Positions 1 to 7,932 of a DNA stretch of 40,604 bases are shown here, one piece after another. The DNA is taken from positions 1 through 40,604 of the forward strand of contig JAGWXI010000017.1 in assembly GCA_018969975.1 (NCBI GenBank), in the 5' to 3' direction. How positions within the stretch are numbered: position 1 is the stretch's first letter; each line of letters begins with the position of its first letter. Under the pieces are notes generated by a model. That model searched no databases. It was not told the DNA's origin and worked only from the letters and a program-made list of their open reading frames with translations. This DNA comes from Burkholderiales bacterium (GTDB lineage Bacteria; Pseudomonadota; Gammaproteobacteria; Burkholderiales; Burkholderiaceae_C). The translations under genes were made by a program, and so were the position numbers.

Positions 1-231
1 AAGTTAGGTTTGCCCGAAATCAATTTTGGTTTTGTCGCTGGAGGGCAGATCCTCAAAGCAGTAGGCGAGGTGATGTCACCACGCGGATTGGCGTATGCGA
101 CATTGACTGGGCGGCCCTTTAATGCTGAACAAGCCCAGCGGTGGGGCTTGGTTACGCAAGTGGTGGAGAGGGAACCTTTTGAACACGCCTTAGCAATAGC
201 CAAGGCGTCGTGTATCAAAGCCCCAAAGTAG
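1..231 (+). CDS. Enoyl-CoA hydratase/isomerase family protein, C-terminal part (5' end outside window)
   Basis: This is the tail of a crotonase-fold protein; the reading frame is open from the first base of the window, so the start lies upstream. The visible 76 residues contain the segment that follows the second catalytic glutamate region in crotonases (LPEINFGFVAGGQ) and the conserved stretch SPRGLAYATLTGRPF followed by A..WGLVTQVV. Family members act on a CoA thioester, usually adding water to a trans-2-enoyl-CoA. The protein stops at IKAPK, where most relatives continue for several tens of residues through a final helix. The stop codon lies inside the end of the convergent acyl-CoA dehydrogenase gene, a 17-base tail-to-tail overlap. 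The C terminus therefore seems shortened. Family assignment is safe; the exact substrate is unknown and the gene may or may not be active. Confidence 0.75.
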   Translation, partial: KLGLPEINFGFVAGGQILKAVGEVMSPRGLAYATLTGRPFNAEQAQRWGLVTQVVEREPFEHALAIAKASCIKAPK

Positions 232-1357
232 AAGCAATGATGTTCTTTTGAATCTCAGAAGTGCCGCCGCCAATGGTGGCCAAGCGCGAGTCGCGGAAGA
301 ATCGTTGCATCGGATATTCCATGCTGTAGCCGTATCCCCCAAGGATTTGCAGGCACATGTCCGAAATAGTTTTATAAGACTCAGCAATGTAGTACTTGAT
401 CACAGCCGTGTCAGCACGTTCGGCTTTGCCGTTTTCCATCAACCACGCGTAGCGACGCACCATGGTGAAGGATGTGTCGAGCATCACCTTCATATCGGCA
501 AACTTGTGCTGTGTGACTTGAAAGCTACCAATCGGCTTGCCAAACTGGTGGCGGGTCTTGGCATAGTCCAGCGCATATTCAAATGCTTGACGCGCAGCGC
601 CAATGCGCACAGCGGAGAGACACAGACGTTCATAACGCAAAGTGTCTTCGCAGACAGCCCAACCGTGGTCGAGTTGTCCGAGCAAAGCAGTGCGAGGCAC
701 GCGCACGTCGGTAAAGGTGACCTCGGTCGTTCCAATCGCGTGTTGGCCTAAAGTGGCAATCTTGCGCACTTCGATGCCTGGTAGTTTGGTATCGATCATG
801 AGGGTACTGATACCCAATTGCTTTTTGCCTAAGTCGTTGGTGCGCAGAGCTACCAAAGCGTAGTCGGCGATGTCCATACCGGATGTCCACTGCTTGCGTC
901 CGTTGACGATGAAATAGTCGCCATCGATCACGGCACGGGTTCTCAGTGATGCGGCGTCAGAACCCGAATCAGGCTCTGACAGCGCGAAAGCAAAAGACAA
1001 CTTTCCATTGGCCGCGCCTGGCACGAAGCGTTGCTTTTGCTCATCGGTGCCGTGCTGCAAGATGGCATAGCAACCGTAGGTGAAGCTGCGAAACAGCCAC
1101 AAGCCTAGCTCTTCAAAATGGTGTCCCGTTTCTTCCAAAACCAAGGCGAGGTCGGTGGGTGAACCGCCGGATCCACCAAAGGACTCAGGTGCAATCAAAC
1201 CCAGCCAGCCGTTTTGCGCCATCGCGTTGAAAGCTTCTCTGGGAGGGGTGTGGTTGATGTCGCATTTAGCGGCGTAGTCCATGCTGCAGACGTCGTCTAA
1301 CAAAGAGCGTACGGACTGGAGCATCAACTCCTGATCGCTGGTGTTTCCAAAATTCAT
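215..1357 (-). CDS. Acyl-CoA dehydrogenase family protein
   Basis: 380-residue FAD flavoprotein that oxidises an acyl-CoA to the 2,3-enoyl-CoA, passing electrons to electron-transfer flavoprotein. Visible signatures are the N-terminal helical domain, the middle beta domain with FALSEPDSGSDAASLRTRA (about 123-141) and NGRKQWTSG (152-160), and the C-terminal helical domain with GGYGYSMEYPMQRFFRD (about 340-356) and GGGTSEIQ (363-370). The medium-chain position of the catalytic base (EGTSQ) is glycine here, but Glu243 in RYERLCLSA aligns with the alternative base known from isovaleryl-CoA dehydrogenase, so the enzyme can still be active. I chose ATG at 1357; a TTG at 1372 is also in frame but would run into an inverted repeat. 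The gene is divergent from the hydratase-lyase-ligase operon, which suggests one shared acid degradation pathway. Substrate chain is not predictable; branched or aromatic acyl groups are possible. Confidence 0.9.
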   Translation of the reverse strand: MNFGNTSDQELMLQSVRSLLDDVCSMDYAAKCDINHTPPREAFNAMAQNGWLGLIAPESFGGSGGSPTDLALVLEETGHHFEELGLWLFRSFTYGCYAILQHGTDEQKQRFVPGAANGKLSFAFALSEPDSGSDAASLRTRAVIDGDYFIVNGRKQWTSGMDIADYALVALRTNDLGKKQLGISTLMIDTKLPGIEVRKIATLGQHAIGTTEVTFTDVRVPRTALLGQLDHGWAVCEDTLRYERLCLSAVRIGAARQAFEYALDYAKTRHQFGKPIGSFQVTQHKFADMKVMLDTSFTMVRRYAWLMENGKAERADTAVIKYYIAESYKTISDMCLQILGGYGYSMEYPMQRFFRDSRLATIGGGTSEIQKNIIASTLGL

Positions 1358-1369
1358 AGGTAGTGGTGA

Positions 1370-1400
1370 CAAACAGGCTACAGGTGTAATGACCTGTTTG
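1370..1400. promoter_or_regulatory. Nested inverted repeats in the divergent promoter region (possible operator)
   Basis: The 77-base gap between the divergent acyl-CoA dehydrogenase and enoyl-CoA hydratase genes holds two nested dyads. The outer arms are CAAACAGG (1370-1377) and CCTGTTTG (1393-1400), perfect over 8 bases. The inner arms are ACAGGT (1380-1385) and ACCTGT (1392-1397), separated by six bases. A dyad of this size between divergent genes is typical of a TetR-, GntR- or MarR-type operator, but no regulator gene is adjacent in the window, so the cognate protein is unknown. Confidence 0.45.
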
Positions 1401-1434
1401 GGGTATTCTATATTTGGACAACCAATTTGAGCCT

Positions 1435-2229
1435 ATGAACACTATCACCTTCGAGACCATTCAAGTCGAAAAACACGGACGCGTTGCTACGTTGACGCTC
1501 AACCGACCCGACGCTATGCACGCGATCAATATGCAAATGCGAAGTGAATTACGCCAAGCCTTGGACGCTTTGCGCCGTGACGCAGTAACCGGGGCTGTGG
1601 TATTGACAGGTAGCGGAGACAAAGCGTTTTCTGCCGGCATGGATTTGCGCGAATTTGCTAAAACAAATGCAGATATGCCTGTGGCAGAAATGAAGCGCTA
1701 CCGATGGGAAAACAACGAAGGCATTGCCGCGTTTGATAAGCCCATCATCGCGGCGGTCAATGGTTTGGCGATTGGTGGTGGTGTAGAACTCGCACTTTTG
1801 TGCGACCTGACTTTTGCGGCAGAAGAAGCGACATTTGCCTTTGGCGAAGTCAAGCGTGGATTGATGCCTGGCAATGGTGGTACACAGCGCCTTTCACGCC
1901 GTGTGGGAACTGCCCGCGCCTTGGACATGATTTTGACGGGACGCACTGTTTCAGCCCATGAAGCGCTTGCCATGGGTTTGGTTGAATACGTGGTGCCTGC
2001 TAATGATTTGTTAGCCAAAGCCACACAGCTCGCCGAGCAAATGGCCGCCAACGCACCCATTGCCGTGCGCAGCGCGAAAGCAGCGGTGCACAGAGGTGCA
2101 GACTTGACATTGGCGGACGGTCTTCGCTTGGAGCAAGATTTAGCATCATTTCTCTACACCACCGATGACGCAAAAGAAGGGCCTAAGGCATTTCTAGAAA
2201 AACGTGCGCCTGTTTGGAAAGGTCAATAA
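1435..2229 (+). CDS. Enoyl-CoA hydratase/isomerase family protein
   Basis: 264-residue crotonase-fold enzyme expected to hydrate an enoyl-CoA to a 3-hydroxyacyl-CoA. The oxyanion-hole segments are FSAGMDL (65-71) and IGGG (113-116). Both catalytic glutamates are in place: Glu118 in GGVELALLCD and Glu138 in FGEVKRGLMPGNGGTQRL, so this copy looks catalytically complete. The ATG at 1435 is preferred; a TTG at 1414 is in frame but adds residues not usual for the family. It is the first gene of a tight three-gene operon: only three bases separate its stop from the CitE-like lyase. With the divergent dehydrogenase and the downstream ligase it would supply steps two and three of a beta-oxidation-like route. 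The true substrate is not shown by the sequence. Confidence 0.9.
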   Translation: MNTITFETIQVEKHGRVATLTLNRPDAMHAINMQMRSELRQALDALRRDAVTGAVVLTGSGDKAFSAGMDLREFAKTNADMPVAEMKRYRWENNEGIAAFDKPIIAAVNGLAIGGGVELALLCDLTFAAEEATFAFGEVKRGLMPGNGGTQRLSRRVGTARALDMILTGRTVSAHEALAMGLVEYVVPANDLLAKATQLAEQMAANAPIAVRSAKAAVHRGADLTLADGLRLEQDLASFLYTTDDAKEGPKAFLEKRAPVWKGQ

Positions 2230-2232
2230 GTT

Positions 2233-3129
2233 ATGGATAGTCAGCCCATCAAGATGTATCGCACCCTGTTGTTCGCGCCTGGCAGTCGTCCAGAGTTGCT
2301 CGCTAAAGCACAACTCGGCGATGCAGACGCCATGATTTTTGACTTAGAAGACTCGGTCCCCTTAAACGCCAAAGACGAAGCCCGTAAAAATATCGCCGAT
2401 GCGCTGGCTGCAGGTTTAAAGAAGCCTATGTTTTTACGTATCAGCAATCCAAGAGCGGGTGACTCATTAGCTGATTTAAAAGTCTTGGCCAACGCAAGTA
2501 GTTTGCTAAATGTGGCTGGCATTGTGTTGCCCAAAGCCGATGACGCAGACGATATACAAATCGTGGCCAAAGCCCTGAAAGACGTTGAAGCCAAACACAA
2601 CATGCAAGAAGGCACTTTGTCGATATTGCCTTTGATAGAAACCTGCTTAGGTCTTCGCAATGGGTTTGATATTGCAAAAGCCTCACCGCGGGTCATTGGT
2701 TTAGCATTGGCCAGCGCGGAGCAAGGCGACTTCATGGTTGATTTAGGTGGACGTTGGACACCACGCAGTTTGGCCTTGGCTTATCCGCGCAGCAAACTGG
2801 TAGTTGACGCGCGTGCTGCTGGTGTGCAGTGGCTGGTCGATGGTGTGTTTATGAACCTCAAAGATACCGACATGCTGCGCGAAGAATGCTTGATTGCGCG
2901 CGAGTTGGGCTTTGTGGGCAAGATGGCTATCCATCCCACCCAAGTCGATGTTATGCACACTGTCTTTTCTCCTAGTGAGGCAGAGGTTGCCTATGCGCGT
3001 GGTTTGCTTGCGGCGTTTCGTGAAGGCGAGGCACGTGGTGTAGGCGCAGTGAAATTTGAGGGCATGATGGTTGATTACGCCAATGTGCGATTGGCAGAGC
3101 GCACCTTGTTACTGGCGGGGGCGCTATGA
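2233..3129 (+). CDS. HpcH/HpaI aldolase / citrate lyase beta-subunit (CitE-like) family protein
   Basis: 298-residue TIM-barrel lyase of the CitE-like family, which cleaves or hydrolyses CoA esters such as malyl-CoA or citramalyl-CoA using Mg2+. Diagnostic segments are RTLLFAPGSRPELL (10-23), IFDLEDSVP (35-43) carrying acidic residues, FLRISNPR (67-74) with a substrate-binding arginine, the LPLIET segment, SAEQGDFMVDLGG with the metal-ligand acidic residues, and KMAIHPTQV near the C terminus. A stand-alone CitE-like protein without citrate lyase alpha and gamma subunits is unlikely to be part of citrate lyase. It sits between the hydratase and the CoA ligase, and its stop overlaps the ligase start (ATGA), so the three are probably translationally coupled. 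A 3-hydroxyacyl-CoA made by the hydratase could be the substrate; this is inference. Confidence 0.85.
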   Translation: MDSQPIKMYRTLLFAPGSRPELLAKAQLGDADAMIFDLEDSVPLNAKDEARKNIADALAAGLKKPMFLRISNPRAGDSLADLKVLANASSLLNVAGIVLPKADDADDIQIVAKALKDVEAKHNMQEGTLSILPLIETCLGLRNGFDIAKASPRVIGLALASAEQGDFMVDLGGRWTPRSLALAYPRSKLVVDARAAGVQWLVDGVFMNLKDTDMLREECLIARELGFVGKMAIHPTQVDVMHTVFSPSEAEVAYARGLLAAFREGEARGVGAVKFEGMMVDYANVRLAERTLLLAGAL

Positions 3130-5015
3130 GTCAACACCTACTTGGAGCTGGTGTTTTAAAAGACCACTACGAGCCGCTGCGCAACATGGCTGATATCGAA
3201 GCCATTGAAAATATTCCTCTTGAGCAACGCATCACGCGGTGGGATTTCGCCTTGAACTTGCTAGATGGATGTCGATATGATCCGAATCGAGTTGCCTTGT
3301 ATGCCACGCACAACGGCAATGTCGATGGTGAAGTGCGAACTTGGACATTTGGCGAGCTAGAACATCGTGCTATTCAATGCGCCAATCTTTTACGTGCTAG
3401 AGGCCTTGGCTCTGATGATGTAGTAGCCGTTGTCTCACCCACAGTCCCAGGGCTCTTTGCCACCATGATTGGAGGCTTACTGGCAGTTCGGTTGTTTCCT
3501 ATTAACTGGATGCTGGATGCCAACGGCCTGGCAGACTTGATGCAACGCGCAGAAGTGAAGATGGTGATTGCATTAGGTCCGACCCCAGGCTTTTCTATTT
3601 GGGAAAACGTACGGTTAGCGGTTTCAAAGCAGCCGAACCCGCCTCAGGTATTGACTTTGCATGAGGCGTTTAGCAAGCCGTCCCAAGACGATTTGCTTGC
3701 TGCCGCATCTGAGCACCCCGGAGACCGACTGACATTCGAACGCCAAACAGCGCAACGTGATAGCGTCGCTTGTTATGTCCACTCAGGCGGCACTACGGGA
3801 CATCCCAAGATTGTCAAGATATTGCACGCAGGCATGGTGTTCAGGCATTGGGCTGCGAATAACGGTCTTGCCTTTACCCGTGACGATGTAGTGTTATCAG
3901 ACACCCCTCTCTTTCATATTGGGGGCTTGTTAGTGCGTGGGCTTGTCAACACTGCTAACGGTAACACTGCCGTGATCCCTAGTATTTTTGGAGCGCGAGA
4001 TAAAACCTATATCGCCAATTATTGGCGCTACATCGAACGATTCTCTATCACGCAAGTCTCGGGCGTACCTACTACCTTGTCGGTTCTTGCGAAAAATCCG
4101 CCAACCACGGAGAACATCTCTTCACTGCGTCCCTATTTCGCTACGGGTTCGACTGCCATGGCGCCAGCCGTGCAAGACCGCGTAGCCGAGGTGACGGGCG
4201 CTCAGGTGCTTCAAAGTTATGGCATGACTGAAAACACGAGTCATTGCACCCTCGATCCGCGTGACGGTGAAGTGAGAAGACGCTGTTCTGGGATTCGTAT
4301 TCCTTACGTCAAACTGCGTATCGTGAAGATGGGGGAGGGCGGAACAATATTGCGCGATTGTGCGATCGATGAGATCGGTATGGTGTTGGTGGGAGGGCCT
4401 GGTGTTGCAGGTGGGTACTTAGATTCCAGCCAAGACAAGGGCGCATTCTTACCAAATGGTTTTTTTGTCTCCGGCGATTTAGGCAGCATGGATGCTGATG
4501 GCTATTTACGAATCAGTGGCAGAGAAAAAGACCTGATTATTCGTGGTGGTCACAACATCGAACCTGGTCTGATTGAAGAAGCCTTGTTGCAGTCACCCTA
4601 CGTGGCATTAGCTGCCGCAGTTGGTAAACCAGATGCCCATGCTGGAGAGTTACCAATTGCCTATGTGGAACTTCATCCAGGCATGCACGTTTCCACGGAA
4701 GAACTACTCAGTTTTGCGAGTGAACGTATTCCAGAGAGACCTGCAGTACCTAAAGAAATCTTCATATTGGATAAGCTTCCGCTGACGTCGGTAGGCAAAC
4801 CTATGAAGCATGTTTTGCAAATGGACGCTGCTAAGCGGGTTTTTGAAAGCGAATTACAAAAATTGAAGTGTGCTTGGACCATAGACATGGTCAATACCGG
4901 AGGCAGTGGTTTGTTGACCAAGTTGCATTTGCGAGAAGCTTCGCAAGAAGATCGTCAAGCAGCTGAACAAATTTTGTCTACTTTTTCAGTGCCATATGAA
5001 ATTGCCATGCATTGA
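3126..5015 (+). CDS. AMP-forming acyl-CoA synthetase (ANL superfamily)
   Basis: 629-residue adenylate-forming ligase that activates a carboxylic acid to its CoA thioester in two steps through an acyl-AMP. The phosphate-binding motif SGGTTGHPK is at 220-228, the hinge motif GREKDLIIRGGHNIEPG starts at 465, and the catalytic lysine motif GKPMK starts at 557 (Lys558). About 70 further residues follow the catalytic lysine, longer than in many relatives, so there is a C-terminal extension of unknown role. It overlaps the upstream lyase by four bases. As the only acid-activating enzyme of this module, it probably supplies the CoA thioester used by the dehydrogenase and hydratase. The protein resembles fatty-acid or cyclohexanecarboxylate-type ligases, but the acid cannot be named. 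Confidence 0.9.
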   Translation: MSQHLLGAGVLKDHYEPLRNMADIEAIENIPLEQRITRWDFALNLLDGCRYDPNRVALYATHNGNVDGEVRTWTFGELEHRAIQCANLLRARGLGSDDVVAVVSPTVPGLFATMIGGLLAVRLFPINWMLDANGLADLMQRAEVKMVIALGPTPGFSIWENVRLAVSKQPNPPQVLTLHEAFSKPSQDDLLAAASEHPGDRLTFERQTAQRDSVACYVHSGGTTGHPKIVKILHAGMVFRHWAANNGLAFTRDDVVLSDTPLFHIGGLLVRGLVNTANGNTAVIPSIFGARDKTYIANYWRYIERFSITQVSGVPTTLSVLAKNPPTTENISSLRPYFATGSTAMAPAVQDRVAEVTGAQVLQSYGMTENTSHCTLDPRDGEVRRRCSGIRIPYVKLRIVKMGEGGTILRDCAIDEIGMVLVGGPGVAGGYLDSSQDKGAFLPNGFFVSGDLGSMDADGYLRISGREKDLIIRGGHNIEPGLIEEALLQSPYVALAAAVGKPDAHAGELPIAYVELHPGMHVSTEELLSFASERIPERPAVPKEIFILDKLPLTSVGKPMKHVLQMDAAKRVFESELQKLKCAWTIDMVNTGGSGLLTKLHLREASQEDRQAAEQILSTFSVPYEIAMH

Positions 5016-5116
5016 CACCACGACCGGTTGGCACGCACCCAATGCCCTGCATAATGAATCCCCAATTGTGTTGGCTTTATTTATTCATGTAACCCCTATA
5101 AAAGGAGATAGTATTT

Positions 5117-5497
5117 ATGAGCGATAACGATGTAATTCAAGAGATTGAATCTTTAGATGCCAAAAGGTGTCAAGCAACGCTTGCGCGAGACTTCAAAACT
5201 TTAGCAACCTTGATTGGCGAAGACCTACTCTATGTGCATTCCAGTGCAGTCCAAGAAGATAAAAAGCAGTACCTTGAAAAACTTGAAAGCGGGCATTACA
5301 TCTATCACGGTTTGCAAGTTTTACAACGCGCATTTAGAGTCATAGGAGACGTTGTTTTGGTCAACGGTGACCTTCGAATTGATGTTGAAGTCAGCGGAAC
5401 TAAAAAAGTAATTATGAGCCGTTACTTGCAAGTATGGGCTAAGAGAGCCTCAGGCTGGCAAATGGTTTCATGGTCTTCTGTTCCCATACCCCAGTAA
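5117..5497 (+). CDS. NTF2-like (SnoaL/DUF4440-type) small protein
   Basis: 126-residue protein with the pattern of the NTF2-like fold: an N-terminal helix (IQEIESLDAKRCQATLARDF), the segment LLYVHSSAVQEDKKQYLEKL, then beta strands ending in YLQVWAKRASGWQMVSWSS. That last segment is characteristic of DUF4440-type members. The ATG at 5117 is preceded by a clear AAGGAG ribosome site. Members are small ligand-binding or isomerase-like proteins with many roles, so no reaction is claimed. It lies about 100 bases after the acyl-CoA ligase on the same strand and could be read from the same transcript or from its own promoter. No signal peptide is seen. Confidence 0.75.
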   Translation: MSDNDVIQEIESLDAKRCQATLARDFKTLATLIGEDLLYVHSSAVQEDKKQYLEKLESGHYIYHGLQVLQRAFRVIGDVVLVNGDLRIDVEVSGTKKVIMSRYLQVWAKRASGWQMVSWSSVPIPQ

Positions 5498-5549
5498 GGC
5501 TTTATTGGCTCTAGCAGAGCAACTAGTTGTGCTTAACACGCTTTGAGTT

Positions 5550-6215
5550 TTGAGTCGGTTGAAGAAAAAAATCGCTCTTTTTTTGCACCACCCCACCTGT
5601 TCTACTGACTCGGTAAACGGTGTGATCGCCGCTTTGTCTCAGCTAGCAGATATCAAATTATTTACCCGCCATAAGGTGAGTGAGAGTTTTTTTGATGATG
5701 TTGATTTGGTGGTGTTTCCAGGAGGTGACGGGGACGCCACGACTTTTCGTGGCATTCTTAAACCTAATTTGCCAGATGTGCGCGCTTTTATGCAAAGAGG
5801 TGGAAAGTACCTTGGTATTTGTATGGGTGCTTACTGGGCTGATGCGTATTACTTTAATCTTTTAAAAAATACACGGTGTAAGCAATACATCAAGCAGCCC
5901 GGCGCTGATATTCGCTCTTCTTACGGAACTACTGCTGTGGTTGGGTGGCGAGGTCAACAACACAGGATGTATTTTTATGACGGTCCTACTTTTATCGGCG
6001 GAAATTTTGATACGGTCGCTACCTATGCAAACGGGGATCCCATGGCAATCGTGCAAGGATCTGTAGGTTTAGTGGGCTGTCATTTGGAGAGTCAGATAAA
6101 TTGGTACGCTAAGAAGTACATGCAACCCCATTGGCATGAAAATAGGCATCACGTATTGCTTGCGCAATTTGTTGCAGACTATTTATTGCATTCTCGTCAA
6201 ATGCCTTTGTTTTAG
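5550..6215 (+). CDS. BPL_N-type glutamine amidotransferase-like protein
   Basis: 221-residue protein with a class I glutamine-amidotransferase-like fold, as in the N-terminal domain of some biotin-protein ligases. The nucleophile elbow is YLGICMGAYWAD with Cys91, and a His-x-Glu pair follows in GCHLES (His178, Glu180), so a full Cys-His-Glu triad can be drawn. The earlier segment VVFPGGDGDA resembles the glycine-rich part of the oxyanion site. No biotin-ligase catalytic domain follows. An in-frame stop lies just upstream, and the first start candidates are TTG at 5550 and TTG at 5559; no ATG is available before the conserved region and no clear ribosome site is seen. It converges on the photolyase gene with an 11-base gap. 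The substrate is unknown. Confidence 0.7.
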   Translation: MSRLKKKIALFLHHPTCSTDSVNGVIAALSQLADIKLFTRHKVSESFFDDVDLVVFPGGDGDATTFRGILKPNLPDVRAFMQRGGKYLGICMGAYWADAYYFNLLKNTRCKQYIKQPGADIRSSYGTTAVVGWRGQQHRMYFYDGPTFIGGNFDTVATYANGDPMAIVQGSVGLVGCHLESQINWYAKKYMQPHWHENRHHVLLAQFVADYLLHSRQMPLF

Positions 6216-6226
6216 CTGCATAGCAA

Positions 6227-7771
6227 TTAAATCACCAGGGATTGCCTGTGTTTCTGGGCTTGCACTGTTATAGCCTCTTTATCTTTGTCAGTTAATCTGT
6301 TGAGATTCTTAAGTTGCATCAACATACGCGGGTTTTTGGATAAAACCTCTGCATGTTTATTTAGATAGTCCCAGTAAAGGGTAGTGAACGGGCATGCGCT
6401 TTCTCCTGTCGACTCAGAGGGATTGAACTTACATCCTTTGCAGTGGTTGCTCATACGATCGATGTACTTTCCACTGGCGATATAGGGCTTACTTGCCATC
6501 AGTCCGTTGTCCGCGTATTGACTCATACCTAGGGTGTTTGGTACCTCTACCCACTCAACGGCATCGACGTAAACACCAAGATACCAAGCATGCACCTCTT
6601 GGGGATTGACACCCAGCAATAGAGCGTAAAGACCGGTAACCATTAACCTTTGAATATGGTGCGCATAGCCATGATCGAGCGTCAAGTTAATGGCGTCGCG
6701 CAGACAGGCCATGTCTGTTTTACCAGTCCAAAAAAAATCAGGTAATCGCGCATGCGCATGCATGGCATTTCTATGCACATATTCGGGCATATGCGTCCAA
6801 TAGATGCCGCGTACATATTCACGCCAACCAAGAATCTGTCGGATAAAACCCTCGACAGCCTCAAGAGGCGCAAGCTGGCGATGGTAGGCATCTTGCGCGG
6901 CGTTCATCACTTCTGTGGGATGGATGAGTTTTAAATTCAGCGAAGAAGACAGGTGGGAATGGAAGAGCCATACCTCGCCTTCCCACATTGCATCTTGGTA
7001 TTTCCCAAAATTCGGTAGGCGGTGCGTTATAAAGTCATCTAGTGATTTTTTTGCTTGTTGTCGTGTAACGGGCCAGCGGAAAGTGCTGACAGAACCTGGA
7101 TGGTGTGAAAATTGGCGATCAACTAATTTAATAACGTCTTGGGTGATTTCGTCAGGGGCAAAGTGTGTTGGTTGAGGAAGGGACGGTGGCCCTCCTTTGC
7201 CAAAACTACCTCTGTTTTCGGTATCAAAGTTCCATTTGTCACCAATGGGTTTATTTCCATTCATCAATATATTTGCCTTATGTCGCATTTCACGGTAGAA
7301 GAACTCAAGTCGAATTTGTTTTCGGCCTTGGAGGTGCTGCGTGAATTCTTCTAAGGTATTGATAAAGTGGCGGTCTTGGCGAATGTCCAATGGCAGACCA
7401 AAATTTTTTGCAACTGCCTCCAAGCTATGAAGTACACGCCACTCTCCAGGCATGGTCATGATGAGTTGTTTGGGCTTTTGGTGCTTGATTGTTTTTTCTA
7501 ATTCACCCGCTAATGTTCCAGTATTTCCCTTACTTTCAAGCGCTGTGTAAATAATTGGCCATTTCTTACTTTTAAGTAACTCCGCGAAATGACGCATGGC
7601 ACTTAAAAACAAGGTAGTCCTCTGCTTAGAAGACATTACATGGGTAGATTCTTCGGAAACTTCCGCCATCCAAATAGCATCCTGCTGGGGATCGAAGTTG
7701 TCGAAGGCAGAGGAATCTTCGTTTAATTGATCACCTAGAACTAAGATCAGGTTTCTGACGGAGGACTTCAA
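6227..7771 (-). CDS. phrB: Iron-sulfur bacterial cryptochrome/photolyase (PhrB type, probable (6-4) photolyase)
   Basis: 514-residue member of the photolyase-related FeS-BCP group, which repairs UV-made (6-4) photoproducts with light, FAD, a ribolumazine antenna and a [4Fe-4S] cluster. The four cluster cysteines are Cys356, Cys444, Cys447 and Cys460. Their spacing (88, 3, 13) equals that which I recall for Agrobacterium PhrB (350, 438, 441, 454). The two histidines of the repair site are at 371-372 (YAHHIQR). The N-terminal antenna domain begins LILVLGDQLNEDSS. The start is TTG at 7771, supported by AAAGGA seven bases upstream; this TTG overlaps the TGA of the DUF2256 gene. It is the third gene of the MerR-DUF2256-photolyase operon, so its expression is probably controlled by that regulator. 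Confidence 0.93.
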   Translation of the reverse strand: MKSSVRNLILVLGDQLNEDSSAFDNFDPQQDAIWMAEVSEESTHVMSSKQRTTLFLSAMRHFAELLKSKKWPIIYTALESKGNTGTLAGELEKTIKHQKPKQLIMTMPGEWRVLHSLEAVAKNFGLPLDIRQDRHFINTLEEFTQHLQGRKQIRLEFFYREMRHKANILMNGNKPIGDKWNFDTENRGSFGKGGPPSLPQPTHFAPDEITQDVIKLVDRQFSHHPGSVSTFRWPVTRQQAKKSLDDFITHRLPNFGKYQDAMWEGEVWLFHSHLSSSLNLKLIHPTEVMNAAQDAYHRQLAPLEAVEGFIRQILGWREYVRGIYWTHMPEYVHRNAMHAHARLPDFFWTGKTDMACLRDAINLTLDHGYAHHIQRLMVTGLYALLLGVNPQEVHAWYLGVYVDAVEWVEVPNTLGMSQYADNGLMASKPYIASGKYIDRMSNHCKGCKFNPSESTGESACPFTTLYWDYLNKHAEVLSKNPRMLMQLKNLNRLTDKDKEAITVQAQKHRQSLVI

Positions 7772-7932
7772 ACTTTATCCTTTGGGGTAGTAGGTTTAGA
7801 TTTTCGGCATGCATCTGAGCAGTAGCGCACGTGCTCCCAATTTTTTGCCCAAGCTTTTCGCCAAGTCATGGTTTTGCCGCAAGCAAAGCACATTTTGCTG
7901 GGGAGAAAGCTTTTATTGCCTCGAAAAGTCAT
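7768..7932 (-). CDS. DUF2256 small zinc-finger-like protein
   Basis: 54-residue protein with the DUF2256 pattern: RGNKSFLPSKMCFACGK (4-20), the TWRKAW core (23-28), then WEHVRYCSDACRK (32-44). Cys15 and Cys18 with Cys38 and Cys42 form a likely four-cysteine zinc site. The start ATG at 7932 overlaps the TGA of the MerR gene (ATGA), and its own TGA overlaps the TTG start of the photolyase (TTGA), so it is locked between them by translational coupling. DUF2256 genes commonly sit beside photolyase or cryptochrome genes, but no function is established. Role in photolyase maturation or DNA handling would be inference. Confidence 0.88.
   Translation of the reverse strand: MTFRGNKSFLPSKMCFACGKTMTWRKAWAKNWEHVRYCSDACRKSKPTTPKDKV

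Noticed and set aside
215-1357. Acyl-CoA dehydrogenase seems to lack the catalytic glutamate (GGGTSEIQ instead of EGTSQ)
   Set aside because: Isovaleryl-CoA dehydrogenase-type enzymes use a glutamate in another helix, and Glu243 is in the matching place, so it is probably active.
2233-3129. CitE-like protein as a citrate lyase subunit
   Set aside because: No citrate lyase alpha, gamma or accessory genes are present, and its neighbours act on acyl-CoA.
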